Assembly: GCF_008153345.1 (NCBI RefSeq)
Contig: NZ_CP042818.1
Location: 124,001 to 188,000 of the forward strand
From: Treponema phagedenis
GTDB lineage: Bacteria > Spirochaetota > Spirochaetia > Treponematales > Treponemataceae
DNA: 64,000 nucleotides
Direction of reading: 5' to 3'
Part shown: piece after piece, positions 8,209 to 18,273 of the stretch
How positions within the stretch are numbered: the first letter of the stretch is position 1
Layout: each line of letters opens with the position of its first letter
Made by a program: the position numbers and the translations under genes
The notes under the pieces: model-generated
Database searches by the model: none
The model's input: only the letters and a program-made list of their open reading frames with translations
What the model was told of the DNA's origin: nothing

Positions 8209-9609
8209 ATGCAAACACAAATGAAAAAAGCGTATACCGCTTTCGGCCCCATTCACTTTTATAAATCGGCATTAAAAATTGCCGTTCCGGTGATGATACA
8301 ATTATTTGTACAAACCCTTGTATCTCTTATTGACAACTTCATGGTTGCCGGACTCGGCGATATAAAAATGAGCGGCGTAAATGTTGTCAATCAATTCCTT
8401 TTTTTATTTATCACCGCCTTAACCACCCTTTCTATCGCGGGCGGCATTTTCATGGCGCAGTATTCAGGGGCAAAAAATGCCGAAGGCATGCAGCAAAGCT
8501 ACCGGTTTAAAATCCTTTCCATGGGACTGCTTTCAGCTTTACTAATGGCGGTTTCGCTTCTCTTCCCCGATCAAATACTTGGCTTTCTGGTTAGCGGCAA
8601 CATACAACAGCACGCCATTGTAGCGGAAGGTAAAAGCTACCTTTATATTATCGTTCTCACCTTTATCCCGATGGCTCTGTCAACCGCCATCGCCTCATCC
8701 TTACGCGAAACGGGCGATGTAAAACCGCCGATGTACATTGTAATTGTCAGCACCATAGTCAACACCATCGGCAACTATATTTTAATCTACGGCAACTTCG
8801 GTGCGCCCCGGCTGGAAGTGCAGGGAGCCGCATACTCTACCGTCATTGCGCGAATTGTGGAATTAGTACTTTTTATCGCCTATGTAAACAAAGCAAATTC
8901 AGTCTTTTATGTACGCTTTATACACTTATTCAACGTTAAACTCTCTTTGTTTGGAGACATCCTTAAAAAATCCGGCTGGATATTTGCCGCCGATATGTCA
9001 TGGGGCATAAGCGAAACCGTTGCAACAGCCCTATACAACAGCCGCGGCGGAGCGGAAGTTGTTGCGGGCATGTCCGCCGGCTGGACAATCGCCAACCTCT
9101 TCTTCCTCATTTTCCCCGCAGTCGGCACCTCAATCGCCGTTATCGTCGGCGGCACCTTAGGCAAAAACAAACTCGAAGAAGCAAAACAGCAGGCGCGCTG
9201 GTTAATGAACGGATCCGTCATTGCGGGATTCTTTGTCGGCATACTGGAATTCTGCTCGGTCATCCTAACCCCCATCGTATTCGGACAACTTTCTGCGGAA
9301 TCGCAGGCGGTGACAAAAAATCTTATCTGGATAATTGCCCTTTACATGCCGCTTTGGACATACCAAAACTCGCAATATGCCATCTCCCGCGCCGGCGGAG
9401 ACGCCCTTTTAGGCGCATGGGTTGACCTCACCGTCAACCTCACCCTCTTCATGCCGGGAATGTACGTGCTGACCTATTTTACCAACCTCTCAGCACCGGT
9501 TATGTACGGCGTAGTAAAAATATCAAGCGGGGTAAAAGCAATCCTTGCCGGCTGGCAGCTGAAAAAAGAACGATGGGTAAAAAACCTCACCGCAATTGAC
9601 CGATTATAA
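8209..9609 (+). CDS. MATE-family efflux transporter
   Basis: 466 residues with about 12 hydrophobic spans. The first half begins FYKSALKIAVPVMIQLFVQT and continues with SLIDNFMVAGLGD, the usual MATE N-terminal motif. The second half restarts at LFGDILKKSGWIFAADMSWG. It is about 37% longer in its loops than average but complete. It is not adjacent to a regulator and is clearly different in sequence from the MATE gene at 6247, so it is a paralogue rather than a recent duplicate. AAGGA lies 12 bp before the ATG; ATG 8221 is a possible alternative start. Confidence 0.9.
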   Translation: MQTQMKKAYTAFGPIHFYKSALKIAVPVMIQLFVQTLVSLIDNFMVAGLGDIKMSGVNVVNQFLFLFITALTTLSIAGGIFMAQYSGAKNAEGMQQSYRFKILSMGLLSALLMAVSLLFPDQILGFLVSGNIQQHAIVAEGKSYLYIIVLTFIPMALSTAIASSLRETGDVKPPMYIVIVSTIVNTIGNYILIYGNFGAPRLEVQGAAYSTVIARIVELVLFIAYVNKANSVFYVRFIHLFNVKLSLFGDILKKSGWIFAADMSWGISETVATALYNSRGGAEVVAGMSAGWTIANLFFLIFPAVGTSIAVIVGGTLGKNKLEEAKQQARWLMNGSVIAGFFVGILEFCSVILTPIVFGQLSAESQAVTKNLIWIIALYMPLWTYQNSQYAISRAGGDALLGAWVDLTVNLTLFMPGMYVLTYFTNLSAPVMYGVVKISSGVKAILAGWQLKKERWVKNLTAIDRL

Positions 9610-9867
9610 AAATACAAAAACTTTTCTCTTATCTAAGAATGCATTATAATCGGATAATCAATACGGGCGAATTTTTTCATTTTTTACATTAGACCTTCAA
9701 TGAAAAAACCGGGCTGTCCATTACAATTGTACCGCCTCTTCTGCGAAAAACGAGCAACGTTATTCCCTAACGTCCATAAGTTGCTGCTTGTGCAAAAGCT
9801 ATCGGCGATACAATTTCCATTACCATCCCTTTCGCATGGGTGTGGAACGGAAGCCCCGTAGCAAGAT
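9610..9867. other. Gap with unresolved coding-like trace
   Basis: The minus strand reads GLPFHTHAKGMVMEIVSPIA in one frame (about 9750-9850), then a stop. Shortly after, still on the minus strand, comes RRRGGTIVMDSPVF. The texture is protein-like but I do not recognise the family and no start is visible. It may be a remnant of a lost gene. Confidence 0.3.
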
Positions 9868-10764
9868 TTAGCCAACCTTATTATTTTTGAGCCACTCTAT
9901 TGTTTTATTAAAAGCGTCAACCCGACTTTTATTGCATTCTTTCGGAAATTTGCGCTCAACCTTAAAAAGCCGCTGCTCTTTTCGCAAATTTAAGCCTGCA
10001 AGATGGAAGGGGAATAAAAGATGACTTACCTGTGAATAATATAAATGTTGACAGTTATATTTGAAACGCGCTTCATTCAGCTGCTTGAGCATTTGGTCGC
10101 AACAAAGTTTGCTCGGGCGTATGGTATCCTGCGTGGATGACAAAAAAAGAATCGGAGCTTTGATTTTTTCTATTGGGATTAAAGCTTCGGCGGGAGCGGC
10201 AAGCATCGCCTCTTGGTACATTGGAAGCAGATTAAGCTTTCGTAAAAACAAACGCTGCAAAAAAAGCTTGAATACTTTTTTCTTTATGCCTTCCCCCGCA
10301 TAGGCAAGCGGAGCACCGTCAACACTAAAACAGGAAGTGCTGACCGGACGCTTGCGCAGCCTGCCGCGCTTCCCCTTTTCGCCGTACCAAATATGCCGAA
10401 TCGGGCAAACAGCAATCACCGAATTTATCTGCGGATAAAGAGAGGCTGACAAAAGCGCAAGATCCGCACCCGCTTCAAACCCCCAAATTCCGATATTTCT
10501 ATATCCCAGTTTTTGCAAGCCTTTAACGGCATATAACACAAATTCCGTCGGTATTTCGATAAAATGCTCGGGCAATCCCGGCGCATTTCGGTAAGCAAGC
10601 GCAAGGGTATCAATGCCGTTTTTTGAAAAAAATTCGGCAATTATCCGTATTTCCGTCGCTCCGCCTCTTCCAAGCATGATAAGCACTTTTGAGGAAGCAA
10701 AAGGTTTTGGAGCCTTAAATAATACGCCGGAAAAACCGTCGGCTTCTATGGTAAATTCCTGCAT
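9868..10764 (-). CDS. Alpha/beta hydrolase of the acyl-CoA thioesterase/BAAT C-terminal type, nucleophile replaced
   Basis: 298 residues. LIMLGRGGATEIRIIAEFFS and the segment GIDTLALAYRNAPGLPE resemble the BAAT C-terminal family. This is followed by a nucleophile elbow reading GIWGFEAGADLALLSASLYP. In this family the elbow is normally G-x-S-x-G (or Cys); here the central residue is Glu (codon GAA). Candidate Asp (SSTQDTIRPS) and His (SHLLFPFH) positions remain. No signal peptide is seen. It is either a non-hydrolytic relative or an enzyme with altered chemistry. The divergent-convergent neighbours give no clue to substrate. Confidence 0.75.
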   Translation of the reverse strand: MQEFTIEADGFSGVLFKAPKPFASSKVLIMLGRGGATEIRIIAEFFSKNGIDTLALAYRNAPGLPEHFIEIPTEFVLYAVKGLQKLGYRNIGIWGFEAGADLALLSASLYPQINSVIAVCPIRHIWYGEKGKRGRLRKRPVSTSCFSVDGAPLAYAGEGIKKKVFKLFLQRLFLRKLNLLPMYQEAMLAAPAEALIPIEKIKAPILFLSSTQDTIRPSKLCCDQMLKQLNEARFKYNCQHLYYSQVSHLLFPFHLAGLNLRKEQRLFKVERKFPKECNKSRVDAFNKTIEWLKNNKVG

Positions 10765-10832
10765 TTAAATTCCTTATTGATGCGGCGAATTAAAATACTC
10801 ATAAACGTTCAAATCGAAAAAATAAAAATCTT

Positions 10833-12800
10833 TTAGCTAAAAAATTTCAGTGCATTTTCCGCATCTCGATAGGGATCCGCCATTTTCTCTGAAAAGCCGG
10901 TAACGGAATTATACATTTTTTCGGTTTGTATGCGCAGCAGGTCAAAGGCTTTGTCCAGCTCATCGCTTTTTGCGCCCATAAAATTGATGTTTTTTATCAC
11001 TTCTTTTATGGTGCCGCCGATGTCCCGCGAACTTTCAAGTGCTGCCATTGCAAGCCGTCCCAGTTCCTCAGCAACAACGGCAAAACCTTTGCCCGCATCA
11101 CCTGCATGGGCTGCCTCTATCGCCGCATTCATACTGAGCATTTTGGTTTGCTCGGCAATTTCTTCTATTAACTCTGACATTTCATGGATTTTGGAAATGC
11201 TTTGCGTAATAAACTGAATGCGCTCATAGGTAATCTTAAACAAACTATGTCCCGTTGTAAAAGTATTCTTCAGCACCTCAGCTTCCTGCGCGTCTTCCTG
11301 TATTTTTGGAGCGTTTTCCTGAATTGTGTGCAAAACTGATTTTATATTCCGTACAACCGCACCGGAGCCTGAAATACATTCCTCGTCCATTTTTCGCTGT
11401 AATGCCTCGTACGCTTCCTGAAGTTCAGCGTTGGATTTTTTCAGCTCCTCGTTGGTTTTTTGCAGAATCACTATTTGCTGCTTGGAATTTTCCGCCTCTT
11501 TTTCAAAAGAGTTATAAGAAAAACCGTCTGTACGATTTTCGGATTTATCCCGAGAAAAAGAAGACCGCTCTGAGCCCCATGTTTCGGATGCGGAAAATCC
11601 GCCCTGCCGTTTTTCAGCCGAAGTTTGTGCAGACAGTCCTCCCAAGCCTTTTTCGGCTTCGCCCTTCGGCAAGGTGCTTGCGCGGTCAAACGCAGGCAGC
11701 GGCGCAAAAGATGTTCCGTCCGATGCCGAGCCCATATCGTTTTTTTGCCCTTGCGCCGCGGAATCCCCGTGCGTAAAGGTTGTTTTTTTCTCTTCCCGAA
11801 TCGCTGCTGAATAAGTGTTTTCGGATGTATTTCCCGTTATCGATGAAGCGGCGGAGCTTATTCCACTGAAAGCAGAGCCGCCTTGCCGGTCGGCGTAAGC
11901 AGAACCGGTTCCGGACAAATGGGATTGCCCGAAGGTAAAACCGGAAGTTTTTACTGCGCTTCCGCTCTGTGCGGTTTGTAGCCGCTTCTCCAAATCCGCT
12001 ACCTTTTGCTCAAGCGCCGCATTTTTTGATCTTAAATCGGAAAGTTTTGCGGAATCTTCGGCAGCTTGCGTAAACGGCCGTGAATACCCTCGTGCCGTGT
12101 CTGTCTCTTTTTGATCGCCTTGAGGATTTGTGGTAATACTCGGAGAGGTGAAAGAAAAGGCTGCCGTTTTATGACGCTCCTCAGGCTGATCGGCACTAAG
12201 ATGTTTTGGCGCAAGGTGTAAAATCAGTTTGCGGCGCTCGGCAAGCCACGCATGTACCCATTCGGACAAGAACCACGCAAGCACTAAGCCGGCAATCCAC
12301 ACGGTGATGATAAGGGAGCCTGATATTACAAAAACAGCCTTTTGTTTAGATTGCATTGTTTTTGTATACTCTTCCTGCAAAGAAAGGAAGCTTTTTTCTT
12401 CTTCCGAAAAAAGCTTTTCGAAGTCCCTCAAGGTTGATTCTGAAAAATTGTAATTACTTATTAAGCGTTTTAGATTTTCATGTATGGCTGTAAGGCTTTT
12501 TCGATATGCGGATTGAGCATTGGCACCGATGATTTCATTTTGCATTAACGGAAGAATGGAGTTAAAGGTCTCGTTTGTTTTTTTTGTAAAATTTTCTTTT
12601 TGAACTTTACTATTTATTGAAGCGGTTTTATAAAACTCCGCTTGCAGCGAAAGAATTCGGTAATGTCCGTCGGTAATAGAATCGGAAAAACTTTGCAAGT
12701 CGCCAACTGGATTCAGAAGCTTAAAATATAAGCCGACAGAGATAAGAACCATCAGGCAAAGCGCAATGAATGAAATAACTATTTTCGCCTCTTTTTTCAT
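10833..12800 (-). CDS. Methyl-accepting chemotaxis-like membrane protein with long low-complexity linker
   Basis: 655 residues. Membrane span 1 is at about residues 8-28, followed by an extracytoplasmic helical region of about 125 residues and span 2 at about 153-175. Instead of a clear HAMP domain there is a Ser/Gly/Ala-rich linker of roughly 250 residues and a coiled coil (about 430-475). The C-terminal signalling hairpin contains [20 protein letters not shown] then [12 protein letters not shown], the conserved receptor tip. The frame ends soon after, so the second half of the signalling coiled coil is short. AAGGGG precedes the ATG. It is probably a sensor that couples to CheA/CheW, or a chemotaxis-like protein with another output. 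Confidence 0.85.
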   Translation of the reverse strand: MKKEAKIVISFIALCLMVLISVGLYFKLLNPVGDLQSFSDSITDGHYRILSLQAEFYKTASINSKVQKENFTKKTNETFNSILPLMQNEIIGANAQSAYRKSLTAIHENLKRLISNYNFSESTLRDFEKLFSEEEKSFLSLQEEYTKTMQSKQKAVFVISGSLIITVWIAGLVLAWFLSEWVHAWLAERRKLILHLAPKHLSADQPEERHKTAAFSFTSPSITTNPQGDQKETDTARGYSRPFTQAAEDSAKLSDLRSKNAALEQKVADLEKRLQTAQSGSAVKTSGFTFGQSHLSGTGSAYADRQGGSAFSGISSAASSITGNTSENTYSAAIREEKKTTFTHGDSAAQGQKNDMGSASDGTSFAPLPAFDRASTLPKGEAEKGLGGLSAQTSAEKRQGGFSASETWGSERSSFSRDKSENRTDGFSYNSFEKEAENSKQQIVILQKTNEELKKSNAELQEAYEALQRKMDEECISGSGAVVRNIKSVLHTIQENAPKIQEDAQEAEVLKNTFTTGHSLFKITYERIQFITQSISKIHEMSELIEEIAEQTKMLSMNAAIEAAHAGDAGKGFAVVAEELGRLAMAALESSRDIGGTIKEVIKNINFMGAKSDELDKAFDLLRIQTEKMYNSVTGFSEKMADPYRDAENALKFFS

Positions 12801-12845
12801 ATCGCCCCTTTACAGAAATACTGATAGGGATTAGTATAGCACAAA

Positions 12846-14021
12846 ATGAAAATTTTGCATACTGCGGACTTACATTTAGGGAAATCCTTGCATGAATTCT
12901 CTCTTTATGAGCAGCAAAAAAAAATGCTGCATGATATACGGCAAATCCTTTCAAAAGATGACTATGCCGCTTTTTGTATTGCGGGCGATGTGTACGACCG
13001 CTCCATTCCTCCCGCCGATTCGGTAAGTTTGTTCAGCTCTTTTTTAACCGAGATAAAGGCGGATAATCCGGAACTTTCTATTTATATTATTCCGGGCAAT
13101 CACGATTCTGCGCAGCGGCTTTCTTTTGCAAGTGAGCTGCTGAAAGGGCAAAATATTTTTATTCACCAAGACCCCGAAAAATCCGATTTGCCCTATCATA
13201 TTTCGCATAACGGAGAAGAAGCAGCTGTTTTTTTGCTTCCTTTTTTAAATTTGGGAGCATTTTCATATATTGCCGAAGACAAAACCGAAAAGCTTATGAC
13301 TTCGCAATCGGAAATGCTTACCGAAGCGTCTCGGCGGCTAAAAAAAACGGTACCGAAAAATATGCCGTCTATTCTTATTGCCCACCTTTTTACGCTTGCG
13401 GGAAAATCTTCTTCAAGTGAGCGCGTTTTTGTCGGTTTGGCCGAACAGGTTGACCCCGCTCTTTTTGACTTTTTCTCTTATGCGGCACTCGGGCATTTGC
13501 ATAAGCCGCAAAAAATAACGAAGCGAATGTATTACTCCGGCGCTCCGCTTCCGTACTCATTTGATGAAGCGGACGACCGCAAGTCGGTGTTATCCGTAGA
13601 TATTGACTGCAAAACGGAAGGCTTTCCGGTAACCGTTACCGAAATTCCGATTGCGCCTCTTATCCCCCTGCGGCGGCTTGAGGGTACATTTGAAGAATTC
13701 CATCGGGGCAGCAAGTTTGCCGCATATGAAAATGATTTTCTTGAAATTCAGCTTACAGATTCTTTGACAGTGGCAAATCCAATGGGTTTGTTAAAAACCC
13801 GTTATCCGCGCATTATGAATATTAAGCAGCCGCAAGTCTTTTTTCAGACCGACGAAAAAACGAACGGCAGCTCATTGCGGGGGCGAAAATTGAGCGCAAA
13901 TGACCCGCAAACACTTATGCAAAATTTCCAAGCTTTTCAAAAAGAGATTGAAAGCGATGCAAGTCCCGAAAAAAAAGAAGTGTTTACGCTTCTTTGCAAA
14001 CAAATACAAGAGGAGCGGTAA
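12846..14021 (+). CDS. sbcD: Nuclease SbcCD subunit D
   Basis: 391 residues. The Mre11-type phosphoesterase motifs appear in order: HTADLHLGK (residues 5-13), AGDVYDRSIPPAD, IPGNHDSAQRLSF and LGHLHKPQ. These residues bind two metals (usually Mn2+). With SbcC it forms an ATP-dependent exonuclease/endonuclease that opens DNA hairpins and trims blocked ends. Its TAA is immediately followed by the sbcC ATG. It is divergent from the receptor gene at 12800 with only 45 bp between. Confidence 0.95.
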   Translation: MKILHTADLHLGKSLHEFSLYEQQKKMLHDIRQILSKDDYAAFCIAGDVYDRSIPPADSVSLFSSFLTEIKADNPELSIYIIPGNHDSAQRLSFASELLKGQNIFIHQDPEKSDLPYHISHNGEEAAVFLLPFLNLGAFSYIAEDKTEKLMTSQSEMLTEASRRLKKTVPKNMPSILIAHLFTLAGKSSSSERVFVGLAEQVDPALFDFFSYAALGHLHKPQKITKRMYYSGAPLPYSFDEADDRKSVLSVDIDCKTEGFPVTVTEIPIAPLIPLRRLEGTFEEFHRGSKFAAYENDFLEIQLTDSLTVANPMGLLKTRYPRIMNIKQPQVFFQTDEKTNGSSLRGRKLSANDPQTLMQNFQAFQKEIESDASPEKKEVFTLLCKQIQEER

Positions 14022-17000
14022 ATGCGCCCGAAAAAACTGGAATTACAAAATATCGGCCCCTTTGTGAATACTCACTCGGTTGATTTTTCGGCACTCGGTT
14101 CTATTTTTTTGGTCTGCGGTAAAACGGGCGCCGGAAAAACCACTTTGTTTGACGCAATCTTTTATGCCTTTTACGGTAAGCCGCTTGGAAGCAGATCCGA
14201 CATCACAAAAAGCTTGCGCAGCGAATATGCCGGTGCCTCCGATGAGGCTGCGGTTTCATTTGAATTTTACCTCGGCGAAAACCTCTATCGGATACGGCGG
14301 AGAATTGCGTACACGCCGCCCAATAAAAAAAGGGAAATCCCCGAAGAAGTGAGTTTGGCACAAAAGGCGGCGGACGGCTGGAAAGATATTTCCTGTACCA
14401 ACAAAAGCGAAACCGATGCTAAAATCAAAGCCCTTGTCAAACTCACCGATAAAGAATTTTCGCGCATTGTGGTTTTGCCGCAGGGTGAATTTTCTCAATT
14501 TTTAAAAGCAAACTCAAAAGAAAAAAAAGAAACGCTGATAAATCTTTTTCCGGTGGAAACGTACACCAATTTAATGGAGCGTGCAAAACAGCAAGCGGAC
14601 GAGGCAAAACAGAATTTGCGTCTTGTGGAAAAAAGGCTTGAAGCGCTGCAAGCTGAATTCAATCATCACACGTATGAAAGTGAATCAAAAAAACTTTCGG
14701 ATGAGTTGGACTTGCTTCGGAACGCACAAAAAGAAAACAGAAAAAAAATCGCGGAAATTTCTTCAAAAATAACCGAAGAGGAAGCCCTTGAAGAAAAACT
14801 GCAAAAATATGCACAAGCCCAAAATGAGCTTGAGGCTTGTAAACAGCAGGAACAAGAAATTCTCCTGACAAAACAAAAAATTGAAAATGCGCGCAAAGCG
14901 GCTCCCTTGGTTGTCCGTGCAAAACAGCTTGAAGAACTGCGCGAAGAAACTGTTCAGCTTAACCAAGAGATAGAAACAAAAACAAAGCTGCAGCAGGAGT
15001 TGGAACAATTTATTACAGAGCTGCATAACCGGCGCGAAGAAATTGAAGAAAAAAAGCTGCTTTCGATTGAGTTAAAAAAAACGCAAGGAAAGCTTTCCGA
15101 CGGAATACGAATTGCGGATGAACTTAAAGCCGAAAAAACGGAAGGACAGCAATTGCGGGAAGGCATCAATAAACTTCAAGCGGAAAAACTGGATATGGAA
15201 AAGCGGGAAGCAGAAAGTTTGCAAACCATTGAAACCTTGCAAGAATCAATAGACGCTTTTACCGATCGGCAGGAAAATTTTAATCGATTAAAAGATGCGC
15301 TTGAGCTTTGGCGCAAACTTTCCGAGCTGACAAAAAAGAAGACAACCGTGCAGCAATATTATGCCATGCAAAATGGAGCGGCGGAGAAAAGTTTGCAAGA
15401 ATTAAAAACAACCGAAAAGGATTTGGAAATTGCCCTTGCAACACAGCACGATTTAATCGAAGAGAAAAAAAATGCCGAACGCCGGGAAGAAGCGGCTCAT
15501 TTAGCACAACATCTTATTCCGGGTGAGCCCTGCCCCGTATGCGGTTCCCGAGAACATCCGCAGCCGGCGGCAACCGCATTGCTTGACTCTTTCAGTTTTG
15601 ATGACAAAATCCAAGCTGCGGAACGGCAAGTTGAAAAATTACAGAAAGACAAGGAAGAACAAAAAGATTCGTATGCCCGTTGTACCGCAAGTGCACAGCA
15701 ATATCAAACTCAATTAGGGGAACTCAGGGAAGAGCTCAATCTGATTGCAAGTCAAAACAGCGATTTAAATCTGAGTGATTTCCCCGATGAAAATGTGTTA
15801 AAGCAAAAGATTGCCGCTCTTTCAGAAGAGGCTGAAAAAGCCGCCGCCCTTTTTAAGGATTCGAGCAAGGCTTTGCAGGACAAGAAAAAGCCCGAGCAGG
15901 CGCTTGAGCAGATTAGAACCGCCTTAAAAGAAACAAGCCAAAAAATTGCAACGGCTGAAGCACGCTTAAGCGGTATTCGGAGCGCCTATGCAGCAAAAAA
16001 CAAACAATTACAGGAAATCTTAAAAACCGTTCCAAGCATTATAAACACTTCCGATTTAGAAAACGCACACGAAGAATGTAATGCGCTTATTCTGAAAACG
16101 GATAATGCAATAAACGGCTATACGGAAGACCTGCAAGAATCCGAAAAAAAGCAGAGTGCTATTCAATCTGAATTACAGGCGCTTCGGCAAAACCGCATAC
16201 AAAAGGAAAAAGCAAAGGCGGAAATTGAAGAGAACTTACAAGCGGAGCTGGAAAAGGCGGGCTTCCAATCAGCGCAGGACTTACTTTCCGCCGGCATGAG
16301 CGAGCTCGATATTCAAAACCTTAAAAACGATATTGAAGTATTTACAAATAAACAGATTGCAAATGAGCAATTGGTAAATACCCTTAAGGCGGAAATCGGC
16401 GAAAGACGCGGCGGAAATCTTCCCGCACTTACCGCACAGCTTGAAGACTTGCAAAAAGACGGCGACACCATTCAAGCGCAAGCGGAAAATACGGCATCAA
16501 AGCTCAACACCCTCAAGGAAAACCAAGACAAGCATAAAAAGCTATCAGAAGAGTTTGAAGAAAAAAGACTGCAAGCGGCGGAGATGATTTGTCTTGCCGA
16601 AGAGCTGAACGGGTCAAATAAACGCAAGCTGCAATTCGACACGTGGATGCTTTCTTCATACTTACACGAGGTAACAATTTATGCAAATAAGCGCCTTGAA
16701 AAAATGAGCGAGGGCAGATACCGCTTGCAGGTAAGTGAGGACAGTTCCGGCGGTAAAGGCTATAAAGGGCTTGACCTTGCAATCGCCGATTCTTACACCG
16801 GCAGTCTTCGCCCGTCGGCAAGTCTTTCAGGCGGTGAAACTTTCATGGCATCAATCAGTCTTGCACTTGGCTTAGCGGATTCCATACAGGCACAGTCGGG
16901 CGGCATTCGGCTTGATTCAATGTTTATCGATGAAGGATTCGGCAGCTTGGACGATGCAAGCCTTGACCGCGCAATCAGCATTTTGGACGAAATCCGCGAA

Positions 17001-17111
17001 GGCGACCGCATGGTCGGTATAATCTCCCACGTTGGAGAATTGCGCACCCGCATCCCGCAAAAAATTGAAATCGAAAAAACAAACACCGGTTCACAAATTG
17101 TGCAAAATTAA
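14022..17111 (+). CDS. sbcC: Nuclease SbcCD subunit C (Rad50-like ATPase)
   Basis: 1029 residues. Walker A GKTGAGKTTLFD is near residue 35. Long coiled-coil arms flank a zinc hook CPVC in PGEPCPVCGSREHP at about residue 505. The ABC signature LSGGETFMA and Walker B LDSMFIDEGFGSLDD lie near the C-terminus. The length is usual for bacterial SbcC. It starts at the base after the sbcD stop codon, so translation is coupled. SbcCD is relevant here because the window is rich in inverted repeats, the substrates this complex cuts. Confidence 0.95.
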   Translation: MRPKKLELQNIGPFVNTHSVDFSALGSIFLVCGKTGAGKTTLFDAIFYAFYGKPLGSRSDITKSLRSEYAGASDEAAVSFEFYLGENLYRIRRRIAYTPPNKKREIPEEVSLAQKAADGWKDISCTNKSETDAKIKALVKLTDKEFSRIVVLPQGEFSQFLKANSKEKKETLINLFPVETYTNLMERAKQQADEAKQNLRLVEKRLEALQAEFNHHTYESESKKLSDELDLLRNAQKENRKKIAEISSKITEEEALEEKLQKYAQAQNELEACKQQEQEILLTKQKIENARKAAPLVVRAKQLEELREETVQLNQEIETKTKLQQELEQFITELHNRREEIEEKKLLSIELKKTQGKLSDGIRIADELKAEKTEGQQLREGINKLQAEKLDMEKREAESLQTIETLQESIDAFTDRQENFNRLKDALELWRKLSELTKKKTTVQQYYAMQNGAAEKSLQELKTTEKDLEIALATQHDLIEEKKNAERREEAAHLAQHLIPGEPCPVCGSREHPQPAATALLDSFSFDDKIQAAERQVEKLQKDKEEQKDSYARCTASAQQYQTQLGELREELNLIASQNSDLNLSDFPDENVLKQKIAALSEEAEKAAALFKDSSKALQDKKKPEQALEQIRTALKETSQKIATAEARLSGIRSAYAAKNKQLQEILKTVPSIINTSDLENAHEECNALILKTDNAINGYTEDLQESEKKQSAIQSELQALRQNRIQKEKAKAEIEENLQAELEKAGFQSAQDLLSAGMSELDIQNLKNDIEVFTNKQIANEQLVNTLKAEIGERRGGNLPALTAQLEDLQKDGDTIQAQAENTASKLNTLKENQDKHKKLSEEFEEKRLQAAEMICLAEELNGSNKRKLQFDTWMLSSYLHEVTIYANKRLEKMSEGRYRLQVSEDSSGGKGYKGLDLAIADSYTGSLRPSASLSGGETFMASISLALGLADSIQAQSGGIRLDSMFIDEGFGSLDDASLDRAISILDEIREGDRMVGIISHVGELRTRIPQKIEIEKTNTGSQIVQN

Positions 17112-17845
17112 CCGGATTTGCGTCACTCTTTATAACCTTTGCGGAGCAACTCGCAGATTCGGCATTCCGATGGTAAGTTTACTCGCTGTCATTTTACATG
17201 AGATTTGGCAAAACTGTTACCTTCCCAGTAAATCCATATATAGTGTAGTTTTATTAAAAAATAAGTAAAAAGCAATATATATAGTGTTTATTAGTGATAA
17301 AGTGTGCTTTTAGGGAAAGGCATGATTTTACACGCGGTTTGGCAAAAATTAATGAAAAATGCCCAAAAAGGGCTGTTTTTAACCGTTTCTGTTACCTTAA
17401 ATCTTTTTATTTTTTTGTTTGGAAAAATCGGGAGAATTTTTAAGAAAATCCTCTTAAAAATTAGTAAAAAACCAGATATCCGGGGCTGTTTTTATGATAT
17501 TGTAAAAGTTATTCACAGCTTGTGGATAACCATCTTTTTATGGATTGTTACGGGTCTTTTTATTCTGATTTTTACGCCGTTTTAACCCTTTTTAAACCGC
17601 TTTTTTTGATTTTTCATTTATCGCGGTTTTCGGCAAAAAGTCTAAACAGTCGCCATGCAATAGTTCGATATTTTCGGTTAATTTCATTTTTTTTACCTTC
17701 CTTTTTTACATAATTTTTTAAATCATACTGAATAAAACAATACAATTTCGGAATATAGATAAACACAAAAAAAACAAAAAATCTTTCAAGCAGTTTGTTT
17801 GAAAGATTTTTATATTGAGAAGATAATATGTTTTTAAATTTAAAC
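17112..17845. other. AT-rich intergenic region with paired DnaA-box-like sites
   Basis: No confident gene. One open frame (17304-17585, 93 codons) encodes a basic, hydrophobic product with two possible membrane segments, but it has no recognisable homology signature and low-complexity composition. TTATTCACA (17509-17517) and an inverted consensus DnaA box TGTGGATAA (17521-17529) face each other with 3 bp between. The flanks are AT-rich. Confidence 0.4.
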
Positions 17846-18031
17846 TTATTTTTTATTTTCCGGTTCCGGTATGGGGCTGTCATCAACAATATCGAAAAAA
17901 ACCTTTGGATATAAATAGTCTTCTCCGGAATCGTCGACTATACGATAATCATCGCCTTCTATTGCTATTACTTCGTAAGCTTCTTTATCTTGAAACCAAA
18001 TATCTTTTTTATTTTTGTTTACTACCTTCAT
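17846..18031 (-). CDS. Small acidic protein, possible immunity-type partner
   Basis: 61 residues, MKVVNKNKKDIWFQDKEAYE at the start and YRIVDDSGEDYLYPKVFFDI near the end. The pattern of a short beta-rich protein ending in a GEDYLYP block resembles a widespread family of uncharacterised ~60-residue proteins. Its ATG lies inside the 3' end of the upstream small gene (23-bp overlap, different frame). The function is unknown. The tight overlap with a C-terminal-looking fragment suggests a toxin-tip/immunity arrangement, but this is inference only. Confidence 0.5.
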   Translation of the reverse strand: MKVVNKNKKDIWFQDKEAYEVIAIEGDDYRIVDDSGEDYLYPKVFFDIVDDSPIPEPENKK

Positions 18032-18254
18032 GTATCACCTTTATAATTCGTTTTCTTTTAAGCTCAACCTTTCCGATGTTTTTACATTGGTACCAGTGTA
18101 TTTCGGCAATATATTCCATTCCGTTTTCATTTACCAACATCGCCGTACCTCTCACCTTATACCAATCTTTTGCTTTTGTAAAGCTCCCGTTTTGATGTGT
18201 CTTTAATCTGTGATAATTTTTCCTATATTTCCTACTTACTCCAAAATCAGGCAC
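18009..18254 (-). CDS. Small basic protein, probably 5'-truncated by an IS end
   Basis: 81 codons from a GTG at 18254. Codons covering 18198-18219 coincide with the 22-bp terminus of the ISNCY element (see below), so the first ~19 residues are IS-derived. The remainder, from about THQNGSFTKAKDWYKV through AEIHWYQCKNIGKVELKRKR, looks like the C-terminal domain of a longer protein. No RBS is clear. It overlaps the following small gene. I do not recognise a named family with confidence. Confidence 0.45.
   Translation of the reverse strand: MPDFGVSRKYRKNYHRLKTHQNGSFTKAKDWYKVRGTAMLVNENGMEYIAEIHWYQCKNIGKVELKRKRIIKVIHEGSKQK
18198..18219. mobile_element. Solo terminus of the ISNCY-type element
   Basis: These 22 bp are identical to the left end of the ISNCY copies at 56539-56560 and (inverted) 37246-37267. 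The following bases are only loosely similar (CCTATA shared), so this is a remnant of an old insertion or of imprecise loss. Confidence 0.75.
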
Positions 18255-18273
18255 GTATTAGTAGGAAAATCCG

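Noticed and set aside
17304-17585. 93-codon ORF as a confident gene
   Set aside because: Low-complexity, AT-driven composition, no family signature and no clear RBS; left as part of an intergenic description.
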